A DNA stretch of 64,000 nucleotides from Lepidostoma basale (GCA_022606425.2 JAHDVF020000440.1:744001-808000), one strand, 5' to 3'. Counted from the first letter of the stretch, positions 9,801 through 20,361 are shown. Numbers and translations: made by a program. The notes: generated by a model from the sequence alone, not told the origin.

Positions 9801-12004
9801 TTTTATATTTTAATTTTCTAGACAATTATTAATAAATTATATTACCTTAATCAGATTTCAGAATATAATGATTTTTAACTCAATATGATAACATTTTAAA
9901 CTGTTTACTTTGGAACACTATTATAATACCACAATTTATTTAAAATGATATTAAATTTCTAACTCATTTTTTATCTTTTTTTTTGTATGAATTATTTCGT
10001 GATATTTTCAAAACTCTCCCTGCGTTTCTGTTTCAAACCGAGAATTTATATACGCATTCATTTATATTTATATTAAACTTTTAAAAACTTTAAATTAAAT
10101 ATAATTTTTACTTGCCGTCATTTGTTATTTGTTCGATTGTTTAGTTTAGTTAGTTTTAAGTAATTTTATGTATAATTTTTCACAAACTATTATACAATAA
10201 GTATATTTACTGGTAATAATAATGTTTAAAAGAACTCATGTCATAAAAAGTGTTTAAAAGAACTCGCGTCATAAATAGTGTCAGGCAAATAACTCATGTC
10301 ATAAATAGCGGGGTATAATAATTAGAGTCCTCTCACGATACTCCCATATTAAATGAGATTAAATTAAAAAAAATAAGGAGAAAAATAATGGGAGGCATTA
10401 GATTTTGGCTGAGCCTCGTATCTCGGGTGAATTTGTGCGTTTAGATAACTAAGAAAGCCAGTTTCTATTTGCTAAAAGCAACTAGTTTCTGTAGTTTACG
10501 ATCAATAACCACGAAGTCTTCAAGGGTTAAAACTTTGTAAATGTTAATTAGCTCTAAAGGTCAATGTTTCATTTATAGTTTGAAGTGTAAAACCCTCTGA
10601 AATACGCAAAACAGGCTAGCCACCAGATAGCGCAGGCATTCCATTTGAATGTCAAGGGTGAGTACATAAGGGTTAGATCAGGATAGAACTGTGTCGACCT
10701 TACACAGTCCAAGGGCAATTTATTAGTACTCACTCAAAAAAGTATTCAAAATTTCAGTTGAAAAAATATTTTCAGCAAACATGTTTTTACAATCTTAGAC
10801 TAATGTGTGGAAAATCAGTGTATGATAGCGAGTCGAATGGAAATATAAAAAAGTTATTGCAGTTTGACTGACAGCGTTTAGAACAAAATAATAAAAGGAT
10901 CATAAAGATGATAAATATAATTTTGAAAAATAGAATATTTATTACATTAATTAAATGCCATTAAACAAAAAAGCAAGGGACTAAACGTCTCCAATTCATT
11001 GAGATGGGACTGTATGCAAGAAATGTTTCACAGGGATACCCCGAAGCAATTAATAACAAAATTCACTGTTATATTGTTATCAAATCATTAAGGCGAGCAT
11101 TTTGAAGGGTTAATATCATTAATGACCCATAGATAAGGGAAGGGCAAGGATAAAACGATATCATTAAATAACTCTGGAACAGTTGAAGCAACTTGAAACA
11201 AAAACTTGTGTTTAACTTAATGATATACTGGGCTGGATCGAGTCAAAGATACCCGATCTAAAACTTATTAAATAATGAAACTAAATCAATTATAAGTTTA
11301 ATAATTAAAACTTGCACGCAAAGTCACAGAGAAATTCTACAATAAACGAAATTATACCCGAGTTTATATAAATCAAAACACAGTTTTTATTATTCTTGTA
11401 TAAGTTATTTTTTCTTATCATTTTCGCAAATAACGTTTACCACCGAAACAACAATATTAATTCCCAATTTTGAAGATTTAAAATTTCTTATGAGTGTTAA
11501 TATTTTTCTGTATTTTTTATATCAGAGGAGTGCATGGCGAGCCATGGTAGACAGTTTACGGGATGGACATGATCTTATTAAATAAATAAAAAATATTCAG
11601 AAGTGGGTGTTATAGAACAATGAGTTTTCTTCAATGAGCAATTCACCTGCAAAATAAAATAAGTATAATAATGTTTAAGACACGATACACTTTTTATATT
11701 ATAGAGTAGTCTCTCTTTATAAAGAAATCCAAGGGACTGGGCATTGTCATCGTCATATAGAGCCATGTGACCATTAAAACTTCTTACAGGTTCGTCTTAA
11801 ATCAAATTGAGTCAAATCAAGTAAAAACGCAATATACTAATTTTATATTGTTGGTTTTATAAAAAAGAAAAAATTCCAACAAAATAATATATAAAATACT
11901 TGGTTTCTTCATACCTCTGACTGACTCTAACCTCTTAATATTGTAACCGTATAATGTTCATTATGTTAATGTACATATTTGAAATTTTAGATAAACTAAG
12001 GAGT
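9801..12004. other. AT-rich intron-like stretch
   Basis: No gene or named repeat is recognised in most of this 2.2 kb. It contains a small tandem repeat at 10231-10310 (unit about 30 bp, AACTCATGTCATAAATAGTG-like, three copies). The stretch 10380-10740 is the least AT-rich but has only short frames. Confidence 0.4.
10231..10310. repeat. Three imperfect tandem units containing GTCATAAATAG
   Basis: AACTCATGTCATAAAAAGTG, AACTCGCGTCATAAATAGTG and AACTCATGTCATAAATAGCG follow one another at about 30-bp spacing. Confidence 0.6.
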
Positions 12005-12070
12005 AAACACTGTAGAATTCCATAAATCGATTTTTAAAATGAAAGCAGTGGAATAAAAAAATTAATAAAC
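12005..12070 (-). mobile_element. Orphan 3' tail of foldback families E/F
   Basis: On the minus strand this reads ATTCCACTGCTTTCATTTT, AAATCGATTT, then ATGGAATTCTACAGTGTTTA, matching the post-arm tail of families E and F (16385-16451, 49380-49446, 7091-7112) but with no palindromic arms beside it. It is best explained as a severely 5'-truncated insertion. Confidence 0.5.
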
Positions 12071-12097
12071 ACAAATGTCCGGATCGTCCAGCTGACG

Positions 12098-12405
12098 ACA
12101 AGTGCACCATCTAAAATAACATTATGTGTTAAATTATTTTTATGTGTTATTTTATTTTATATTATTGTATTTTGTATAATTTGTTTTAGATTTATTATGT
12201 AGACGTTGAATGATTGAAGTGTGCGCGGGAGATGCCTGTTGGTGGCGATGAGGTTCGCAACCCATCACATCGCGTCTCTCGCGTTGGCGAAAAGAGAAGA
12301 ATGGAGTGCAGCATCGATTAAAGTGTTGCAGTTCATTCTTTCTGTCTACCCTTTCGGGGAAACGGCGTGATGGTTAGTTAGTTGGTTAGTTATATGTTTT
12401 AATTA
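12098..12405 (+). mobile_element. Short retroposon sharing the RTE-A 3' end (type-2 tail)
   Basis: Starts near CAAGTGCACCATC, runs through an AT-rich part and a GC-rich part with GAGGTTCGCAACCCATCAC, and ends in the RTE-A terminus (CATTCTTTCTG, GGGAAACGGCGTGATGG, GTTA repeats). Copies: 42604-42893 (minus, same extent) and 13022-13192 (minus, truncated). Either a SINE that has taken the RTE-A 3' end or a divergent RTE subfamily. Confidence 0.6.
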
Positions 12406-13021
12406 ATACTGATTTCTAAAGTTTTTTTTAAGTACATTTTATATAATGTGTGTGAAATGTTTCGCTCAAGTTACGTTACATTTTATTACATAATATGTGA
12501 CCGCAGAGCTAGTGCAAATAGAATCGAAAATAAATATTTTAAGTTAAAAAAAAAATTTAATCGCCTGTTAACCCAAGACTCTGTCATAAATTTCAACATT
12601 ATTTTTCTCTTTTCACAAGAGCGACTCATATACCCCCATACAACCCGAAATAGTTTTGGCTTCTATTGTACCGACATATCCACCCTTGCGGCAGGGAAAA
12701 ATGTCCCGAATTTCACCTCAAGCACCTTATTTTTAAAAGCCTGCATACAACAGGGGCGATCTTGATGGCCCCAACACAAAAGGATGTAATATCCTTCGCT
12801 GAGTTAATATTCTATTGACTTCTTCGGGTCTACGTAGATATAATACGAAATAACAATAAAGCTCTCAAGATGAAAAAAATATACAAAGGAAAGAGACCTG
12901 TTGAAGAATGAAAATAATGTTTCAACTGTACACGAGTTGCATACGTTTAAACACATGGAAATAACGTATGCGTAAGTAAATAAGTTTTAAAACAAGAAAT
13001 TCATAGCATAACAATAAAGTT
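12406..13021. other. Unique sequence
   Basis: No recognised product; the frame 12448-12765 has no known motif. It contains one arm of a 25-bp inverted repeat (12772-12796) whose partner is at 13486-13510. Confidence 0.35.
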
Positions 13022-13192
13022 ACTAACTAACTAACTAACCATCACGCCGTCTCCCCGAAAGGGTAGGCAGAAAGAATGGACTGTCACACTTTTACTGATG
13101 CGGCACTCCATCCTTCTCTTTTCGCCCCGCGGGAGACGCGGTGTGATGGGTTGCGAACCTCGTCGCCACCAATAGGCATCTCCCGTTGTCGC
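13022..13192 (-). mobile_element. Type-2 tail retroposon, truncated copy
   Basis: Same GC-rich block (GGTTCGC-type, CGCGTCTCCCGC) and RTE-A terminus as 12098-12405, in the other orientation, with GTTA repeats at the 13022 end. Confidence 0.65.
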
Positions 13193-13389
13193 AACAATAA
13201 AGTTGATAATTTTTTTTTTAAAGTCTAACCCCAAGGATAAATCAATGGTATTATAATTCAATATGAGCAGAAAATAGTTAATAATCATGAAGAAGTAATC
13301 GGGTCGTATCCAGGCTCGAACCCATGTCCCCTGAATCAAGAGCCAAGCGTTCTTTCCGCTAGTCCACCACCCAATTAGAATAACGTTAA

Positions 13390-13975
13390 TAACGAATCAC
13401 GCCGTTTCTCTGACTGTCAAACTTTTCTTTCCTGACATAATTCTCAATTCGATTCGTCAACACATCGTTGGATCTTACAACCATCAAGGATATTACATCC
13501 TTTTGTGTTGTTCGTCAATACATCGTGGCATGCACGAGTGTCGATTTCCCCGACACCTCACATGGCCGACATTCAATATTTGATTTATTTTATCGTGCCA
13601 CGATTTCCTCGGTCTTTCTCTATTTCTAGTTCCATTTACATCGCTCAAATATCCTTTTCTTATCAATCTTTCTTTCCATGCGTCCAAACTATAATAAAAC
13701 GTTTATAGGCACCACATTCACTTCTTATATTTTCATTCGACACTCTTAAAATATATAGATTTTTCGCACGTACGTCTAAGTTATCTTATTTCTACTGCAT
13801 TTATTTTAATTTCATCGTTCTTTTACAAGTTCCATGTTTCGCTTCCATAAATAAGATTTGGTACAAGAACACCATTGTACACTGCCATTTTAGGTTTTTG
13901 TTTGCAATGACAACTATAAGTGCACCATTCACCTTGTAGCCTGTCCCAACCCTTCTTACAATATCCTTCCATTCA
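13390..13975 (-). mobile_element. RTE-A: mosaic 3' fragment
   Basis: Minus-strand frame 13687-13493 encodes NGTRNRERPRKSWHDKINQILN and VRCRGNRHSCMPRCID. The copy is interrupted near 13440-13510, where a sequence shared with 12772-12796 in inverted form is found. Upstream, homology continues with indels to about 13970. Confidence 0.65.
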
Positions 13976-14259
13976 TCCAATATATCATACACTGATAAAT
14001 TAATAGTAAAGAATAAATAATTAATGACCTTCATGGCAGAGTAGCAAGAGTATGGACTGCCACAGAGTAGCATAAAAAAACAAAAATATGATGCAACATT
14101 TAAACCATTCTTCTCTCGTACCTACATCCGCATTCCACGTGTCCAAACCAATATGGAATCGTTTTTTTTAATTTTATTTATGATGCAATCATGCCTTAAA
14201 AATCTTCGTATACCTTTTGGAAAGAAAAAAAACATTTCACTCACCATTATGAAAATATG

Positions 14260-14900
14260 TTCTTATGTTTGCCATACTTCGTGTTGTAGTGGTTTTATTT
14301 GTCTTTTTATTTTTATATACTTTGTATATACGACACTTACATTAAAAAAAATTACGTATCAGACATGTTTCGGACAACTGGTATTTCTTCAGTGATACAT
14401 ATTATAAAGATACATATTTAAAATATTATAAAATTGTTTTCAAATATGATCAGTTTTGACAGATGTTATAAAGATTTTTTTTGGAACGTTTATGCTTTTG
14501 TTACAACAAATATTATGAATCAATTAAAATAATAATTTAAAGTTCTTATTCCGGTTCAGGTAATTACTTACAACAAAGGAAATAAATCAAAGATTGGACT
14601 TGACGTTAAATTTAAATAAGAACATTAATTTATTATTATTTTAAATTTTAAATTGACTAATTATCTTTGTTATAACAAAAGCATAAACGTTCCAAAATAA
14701 ATCTTTATAATATCTGCCGAAACTAATCATATTTGTAAACAATTTTAAAATATTTTAAATATGTATCTTTATAATATGTATCACTAAAAAATGACCGGTT
14801 GTCCGAAACATGTCAGATATCAAAATTTGATTTTTTTTTAAAGTTAGTGATGTATATACAAAGTATATAAAAAAGAAAAAGACAAATTATTCTATTTTAT
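14260..14900. mobile_element. Foldback family C copy C1
   Basis: Arms of about 290 bp (14285-14575 and 14620-14890) in inverted orientation, with ends near TTTATATACTTTGTATATAC and TATATACAAAGTATATAAA. The left arm carries a hammerhead candidate on the minus strand (14356-14398); the right-arm equivalent has lost CUGANGA. Relatives: 25440-25850, 32290-32515, 46105-46270. Confidence 0.75.
14356..14398 (-). ncRNA. Hammerhead ribozyme candidate (family C, C1 left arm)
   Basis: Minus strand: stem I 5' side GUAUCA (14398-14393), core CUGAAGA (14392-14386), stem II region 14385-14372, GAAA (14371-14368), CAUGUC (14367-14362, GUC triplet), stem I 3' side UGAUAC (14361-14356). Stem I is six perfect pairs and the core is complete. 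Stem II is poorly paired here, while relatives suggest an ancestral GGAC..GUCC stem. So the fold is recognisable but this copy may be inactive. Confidence 0.6.
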
Positions 14901-15139
14901 TCATCTTTTCTCAGGCCCCAGAAATGTCAATTTAGTAGATTTTGCATAAATATGTAGTGTTTTTGTGAACGCCATCATGCAATATTATTTTTTATTATAC
15001 CAAATTGTCTTGCGGCCGCTCATTTGTTTCTGTAGCACACACAACCATAACCTTCAAATTAAAATCATGGCTTCCATTTACGTATTTCTTGATTCACTTG
15101 ATTTCTTCTAGCTTCTTGTCTTTCAATATCATTAATGTT

Positions 15140-15193
15140 ATATTTTAATCAAGACAAGAATACAGCACAGTATTCTTGTCTTGATTAAAATAT
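15140..15193. repeat. 24-bp perfect hairpin
   Basis: ATATTTTAATCAAGACAAGA and the next four bases (15140-15163) recur as an exact reverse complement at 15170-15193 with a 6-nt loop. Confidence 0.75.
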
Positions 15194-15559
15194 CCAGAAT
15201 ACAGCACAGTAAAAATAAAACACGTTTAAGCTGTCAGAAACTATTACATGCAAGTATAATATTATATGCAAGTTATATGTAACCACACAATATTTTCAAT
15301 GCGCTCATTCCAATGTTGCCAGTTCACTAATCGCGAGTGCTGAATTTATTGTTACTATGTTTGTGACTTGAATATAATGTGACCTACCTATAATCTTTCT
15401 CTTTAAGTAGATCCAATGATCTATTTTGTTACTTAGAGGAATTCTGGGACATTTATTTATTAAAATTTTATAAACGGAATTAATTCCAAAATATTTTTTG
15501 TTGATACAGATAATTTACATAAATCTAAGGACATTTTAAAACAGTAACGTAATTTATCA

Positions 15560-15745
15560 GCGTGGTTATTTAATCTATATATGGACAAGTGTATGAAAGA
15601 GCTGAAAGGGTTGGATGTAGGTGCCAAAATGAGCGGAGTGTCAGTTAGCTGTCTTTTGTATGCGGATGACACTGTCCTACTTGCAGACAGCGAGCATGAA
15701 CTACGTTACAAGTCCTGGGAGATAGCAATAGGCATTGATCATTGA
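15560..15745 (+). mobile_element. RTE-D: RT palm fragment with YADD box
   Basis: An open stretch reads LFNLYMDKCMKELKG, then VSCLLYADDTVLLADSEHEL. YADD is the catalytic aspartate pair of reverse transcriptase. This is the only copy in the window of that part of an RTE-like ORF. Both ends are truncated. Confidence 0.75.
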
Positions 15746-16004
15746 TCGATCATTTGTTTACCAAGTACATGTTTTTAATACCTCCCAACTGGGGTAACCC
15801 GTTCTAGGGAGGCATTCCTAGCACTCTATATAATTTCAATATATAATTTCTAAATTTAGGGAACATTAATGAACAGGAGAGCAACACATATCCTAAAGAG
15901 TATAACTTAAAATTTATTGTCTTATATAATATATTATAACAATATTTAAGCTATTTACTTATTTTTAAAAATTACACTACATTCAAGCCGCCCTTTTTTT
16001 AATG

Positions 16005-16245
16005 TCTCCGTAGTTATCCATATCAATGGGTTATATTTTGAAAGGATTTTATAGATGGAAGTAATGAGTTGAGGGTATTTTATTGCGCCAAGGCTATTGA
16101 TTTAGTAAGCGGATAGTTCATATTTTAAGACAAACCATTTTAATCAATAGCCTTAGAGCAATAAAACACCGTCAACTCTATACTTCCATATAAAAAATCC
16201 CTTCAAAATTTAACTCATTGATATGTCTATTGTTATCTCCCTAGT
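16005..16245. mobile_element. Foldback element, unclassified
   Basis: Arms 16010-16098 and 16140-16240 are inverted copies (GGCTATTGATTTAG versus TTAATCAATAGCC; GAGTTGAGGGTATTTTATTG versus its complement). No coding capacity; no hammerhead core seen. Confidence 0.65.
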
Positions 16246-16289
16246 ACTTGCTAAGTCAACTAACACATGTTATATTTGTTTCTAGGTTC

Positions 16290-16480
16290 TTACACTCAGT
16301 TTGTAATATTTTGCTCAGTTTATATCGTTCTCTCGATGATAAAGGTAAGTCTTCGAAACACGTCGAGAAATATAAACTCAAAAGTGGAAAAAGCAGTGTT
16401 TTAATTTATAAAAAAATCGTCATTATGGAATTGCACAGTGTTAACGCCTTAAGTTTATCTAAAACCAATAATTATACATT
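16290..16480 (+). mobile_element. Foldback family E, right-arm fragment with 3' tail (E3)
   Basis: CTCGATGATAAAGG, CGAAACACGTCGAGAAA and then the E/F tail TTGCACAGTGTTAACGCC. Compare 49235-49446. The hammerhead-like core has UCGAUGA in place of CUGANGA. Confidence 0.6.
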
Positions 16481-16559
16481 AAAATATGAATTTTGTAAAA
16501 TATAAGAAAATAAATCAAATCGTAAAAAAGTTTTTCAAATGCTAAGTAAATTGAAGCAT

Positions 16560-16712
16560 ATCCTTCTTTATGTCGGAGTATGAGAAATCGACGTGCGTGC
16601 ATGACACAATGTATGAATGTTGATGAACGAGAGAAGTATGTCAGGAAAGAAAAGTGTGGCAATCCATTATTTCTGTCTACCTCTTCGGAGAAACTGTAAG
16701 ATGGTAAGTTAG
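16560..16712 (+). mobile_element. RTE-A: short 3' end
   Basis: Last about 150 bp of the family (GAAATCGACGTGCGTGCATG, TCCATTATTTCTG, then a single GTTAGTT). Truncated at the 5' side. Confidence 0.7.
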
Positions 16713-17182
16713 TTTTCTTTAGTGTGAACTATTTCATTATTCGAACAGTCTACATACTCAGGTAATTAAATATTTTATATAGATAATGTATGTGCTTTAT
16801 AAACATTGTGAGCAACCAATAGTATAAGCATGCGAATTGTGATTATTGAATCAAAGAGAACGCTTTCTTGTAGACAATATATAATAATAACATTTTGATA
16901 TGAACATGTTACCTTTTTTACATGTGAATTCAAGAGTTATATTCTGATATGCGAAGAAATCAATTTTATTTATATTATGCATTTATGTATTGTATTCCAG
17001 CTCCAATCCAAATCTCCAAGGATTCCATTGAACTTTAAGCTTTAGATTTGTATCAAGTAGAACAGTTACGTAGAGAAATAAAAACCAAATGGCATATTTA
17101 AAATTGGTTTAATTTACCATTTTTTATTATTATTTATGTCGGTAAAGAAAGTGGTTACTCGCACAATTATTTTACCAATTAA

Positions 17183-18050
17183 AAGGCGGGCCATACTGTG
17201 GTAAACAAGCTCTCCACAAGGGTGACCTTGGTGGGGACTGTGGAGCCCGCGGTTGGTTTAGCGTCCACACTTGGTTTAAAACCAACTCTCCACCGTAGAC
17301 ACTATTTTCGTATACGTCCGCACTCCACCGATGCACGGTGTTTCAGGGTGCGATATTACGAGCTACTTTTGGTAAAAACCCAATGACATGAAAATGCCTA
17401 ATTTAAAGTATTTAGGGAAGAGTATTAGTCATCCAGTTCACACAATAAATTTGAGGCCGATTTGTTGAAATTTCAACCCCTAAATTACCTACCTAATTGC
17501 ATGCAACAACAAAACCGGTTCAGTCGTATTGTTTCGCCGCTAACCGATTGATATATATACCTATGAATTTAATATTCAAAATTTAAAAAATACTTCTATT
17601 TCTATCTTTATACTCAAGGTCGAGTTGCAAAGGGCCTTTTACGGTCTCATATTAAAAAAAAATCTTACGAAATACGCTATTCAAATACCTACTTTATGTA
17701 ACGACAGAGAGATAGACAGATATATGTGTTTCTATCGTAGAAGTCAACAGACATATACATTTTATAAGAATAAAAATAGTAATTTTACAGAATTATGAAA
17801 AGTAGCTCGTAATATTAAAAATTGAAACACCGTGCGACGCCGCTACGCAACTGACCTTGACTGGTGGAATCAAACCGCCTAAACATGTGGAATGCGTGTT
17901 TGTCGTGTTTTCAACTGTGAAATGCGTGTTTGCCGTGTTTACAACTGTTGAACCAAACGCATTCAGTATACAAATTTTGGTTTCAAACCAGTGTCCACAC
18001 AGATTTAAACCGCCGGTTGAGAGCTTGTTTATCACAGTGTGGCCCGCCTT
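17183..18050. mobile_element. TIR element related to 4506-4986, with a nested insertion
   Basis: Ends AAGGCGGGCCATACTGTG (17183) and CACAGTGTGGCCCGCCTT (to 18050) are inverted repeats, extended inwards by GTAAACAAGCTC / GAGCTTGTTTATC. The interior matches 4506-4986 on both sides of an insertion at 17334-17834. Confidence 0.75.
17334..17834. mobile_element. Nested 501-bp TIR element
   Basis: Terminal repeats CACGGTGTTTCA (17334) and TGAAACACCGTG (to 17834), with sub-terminal ATTACGAGCTACTTTT inverted. It splits the host element where the related copy reads CCGATGCCGCT. The target duplication is short or absent (CGATG / CGACG). Confidence 0.65.
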
Positions 18051-18538
18051 CAAACAATGCAAAAAAATGTCATAAACGTAAGAATAATATTAATCAACTG
18101 AAAAAGTATTCTCAAACAATTAATATGCATGAAAACGCGTGTTTTCTTAAGTTTTCAATAGTTTTAGAATAAAATGTTTTGCCTTGCTAAGGAAATATGA
18201 ATTCAAATGAAATTTAAAATAGTTAAATGTAATTTTCTATGTCGAAACGAATTATAATGAACTTGTAGAACAAATTAAAAAGCATAAAACATTATGACAG
18301 TAAAGTTTCACTATCCAACTTTGTTTTTGTTTTATATTTATAGTTTTCCATTTTCATATTATTTAATTATTCAACATTTAAAAATGATTTATAAAGACGA
18401 AAGATTTTACTATTATAAAATGTAAATGTATTCTGGAAAACGTAATTTAAAAAATAAAAAAAATACTTAATACAGAGTTTAACAATAAAATAAAAACACG
18501 CTTTTAGTAATTTGTATCTACACCACTTTATTTGGTAA

Positions 18539-18578
18539 CACCAACCGGTTTCGCTCCCGCCGGAGCTTCGTCAGGGTG
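18539..18578 (-). ncRNA. Hammerhead ribozyme candidate (family G), best in window
   Basis: Minus strand order: CACC (18578-18575, stem I), CUGACGA (18574-18568), A, stem II GCUCC-GGC-GGGAGC (18566-18553; five pairs), GAAA (18552-18549), CCGG then UU (18548-18543; minimal stem III and GUU triplet), GGUG (18542-18539, stem I, four perfect pairs with CACC). Every invariant core base is present. Predicted cleavage is after 18543 on the minus strand. Confidence 0.7.
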
Positions 18579-18599
18579 AGAGAGTAAACTGCATATTTA

Positions 18600-18785
18600 C
18601 GACCTTCGTGGCCGAGTGGTAAGTGCATTGACTGCTACCCCGAAGGTTCCAGGTTTGATTCCCGGCGAGGGCAGTGTGATTGTCACACTGTCTTTGGTCT
18701 GGTGTAGAATTCGCGTGACAATCAAATGGCGATAGATTAGCAACCTACCTATCCACATGTCACGAGATTCAACAAAATAATAATA
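18600..18785 (+). mobile_element. tRNA-derived SINE, near full length
   Basis: The head GACCTTCGTGGCCGAGTGG has an A-box-like TGGCCGAGTGG; about 45 bp on, GGTTCCAGGTTTGATTCC is a B-box. Then a body with GTGTGATTGTCACACTG (itself a dyad) and CGTGACAATCAAATGGCG. Other copies: 49445-49595 (+), 50595-51720 (+, split), 21727-21886 (-), 34775-34870 (-), 45675-45790 (-), 60345-60562 (-). The 3' end in other copies reads AATTGGGTTCAAATGACCTG. Confidence 0.8.
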
Positions 18786-18913
18786 ATTTAAAAACTAAAT
18801 CCAATTTACTCTCTCACCCTGACCAAATAAAGTAGTGTAGATACAAATTAGTTAACGTATATTATTATTTTATTTAATATCACACCGCAAAATACGAAAG
18901 TTCAGAGTTTAAC

Positions 18914-19480
18914 TGTTTAGAGTTATTTTTTCTTGTTCAAGTAACAATGTATAGGTACTTGGACTTGGATCTTCTGGGACGTCACAAAATTAAGCTCAAC
19001 ACAACTATTGAGCTCAAATGCTCAAATCATATTCTTGTTGTACACAAAATGTTATTTGGCGATTGGTTCATGTTTACATAATATTATCGAATTTCTATCA
19101 AAATGGACTAACCGTCACAAAATAAATTTCATTAAAACATGAATGTATTTTATATGATTTTGTATAGGTACATTGTTGAACAATAAAGCGTCAACTAGTA
19201 AGAAAGGTGGTTTATTTACAGGTCAAGAGTTATAAAAGGGCGCCCTTGTTACAAAGTCCCATTGTTCGCCTGTAATGAAGATAAGTACTATAACACAAAG
19301 ACACGCTGTTAAGCAGTTTACTGCATTATGTGCTTTACCGAGGGCCAACACACAAAGCCGCCCCAAGGAGAACTACACTTGACGTGTTGCACTAAAATCG
19401 TTACTTGAGAACTACTTAACCTAATCCCGACATTGAAAAGCAAACCTAATCTTACCCTCGTTTTTTCCTAATTCTTGAGC
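18914..19480. other. Mostly unique; contains a TATA-like box at 19229-19238
   Basis: TTATAAAAGGGCGCCC at 19229-19244 resembles an arthropod TATA box followed by GC-rich sequence, but no ORF or LTR partner follows. The rest is unrecognised. Confidence 0.25.
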
Positions 19481-19489
19481 ATTTTCATA

Positions 19490-20080
19490 ACAAACAAACA
19501 AACCATCACGCTGTATCACCGAAGGGGTAGGCAGAGAGAATGGACCGCCACACTACTCTATCCTGGCAAACCTCTCTATCTTCCTCCACATTCATACAAC
19601 GCTTTAGGGACTCCGTTAAAGGAATGCTACAAAAGACTGGCATCGACTGTGATTGCTGGGAAAAGGCTGCAGAGGACAGACCTAGGTGGAGAACAGCAGT
19701 ACATAAAGGCACACAAGACTCTGAAGCACAGCGCAGAGACGACGCCGCTGAGAGGAGGAGGAGGAGAAAGGAGAGACCACTGGGAGACGGTGATGGCTCC
19801 ATTACAAGCGCCTTCCCCTGCCCCAGATGCCCCAGAATATGTGGGTCCAGGATCGGGCTCTACAGTCACATGCAGACCCACAACCGTGAAGGACAGTCAT
19901 CCTCGGACACGAGGGACAGGTGATGATGATGATGACAACGAGTCATACACGCACGTCGATTCCTCCGACTTCTAACATGACCAACCTTTAAAAATTGATT
20001 CTGGGTCTGCCTCGACTACGTACTCCATTTACATCATTAAAGTATACTTTCTTAACCAATCTTTCTCTATCAAATTAAAA
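19490..20080 (-). mobile_element. RTE-A: 3' fragment split by another LINE
   Basis: The two halves (19490-19598 and about 19940-20080) join to the usual RTE-A terminus (compare 9192-9380). The insertion between them is flanked by ACAACG on both sides. Confidence 0.75.
19600..19945 (+). mobile_element. Non-LTR C-terminal fragment with C2H2 zinc finger, nested in RTE-A
   Basis: Open frame 19540-19923 contains FRDSVKGMLQKTGIDCDCWE, AEDRPRWRTAVHKG, an Arg/Lys-rich run and FPCPRCPRICGSRIGLYSHM followed by QTH. A basic C-terminus ending in CxxC...HxxxH is typical of one kind of non-LTR ORF2. It ends in a (GAT)n tail at 19920-19935. ACAACG flanks it on both sides. Confidence 0.75.
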
Positions 20081-20084
20081 TTTT

Positions 20085-20360
20085 CTTCTTCTTCTTCTCG
20101 AAGTTACATTCTGGTGTGAGACTTGGCCTCTTCCAAAACATTCCTTCACTGACTCACGTCACTGGCAATCTCTCTACACTCTACAGATCTTTCCAATTTC
20201 TCCCAGTCCTCTTCAATGCAGTCATCTTTTTTTTGGTTTGGTCTTGGTCTCATCCGGACATCTTTTGGTGCTCTACCCTATGGCATCCTATTTATTTACG
20301 GTTAGTAGCAAATTTACTCAACCTCAAAATTCTCTCTTATTCTTGTGTTCCTTTGTGAGG
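20085..20360 (-). mobile_element. Probable decayed repeat with TTCTTC start
   Basis: TTCTTCTTCTTCTTCTCGAAG at the start and CCTCAACCTCACA-like text near 20310 resemble the reverse complement of an RTE-B or similar element (GAA tail at the low-coordinate end). Coding homology is too decayed to be sure. Confidence 0.35.
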
Positions 20361-20361
20361 T

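Larger units (their letters stand above)
18484..18902 (+). mobile_element. Foldback family G copy G1 with 11-bp target duplication
   Basis: Arms 18500-18596 and 18800-18858 (TTTGTATCTACACCACTTTATTT versus complement), then a right-hand tail. Direct repeat CAGAGTTTAAC at 18473-18483 and 18903-18913. The left arm holds an intact-looking hammerhead on the minus strand; the right arm lacks exactly that section (sequence passes from CACCCTGA straight to CCAAATAAAG). A SINE is inserted in the loop (18600-18785). Confidence 0.75.

Noticed and set aside
18601..18673. tRNA gene candidate on the plus strand
   Set aside because: A- and B-box-like sequences are present but the body continues as a SINE found in at least six other places, and a clean cloverleaf with 7-bp acceptor pairing is not seen.
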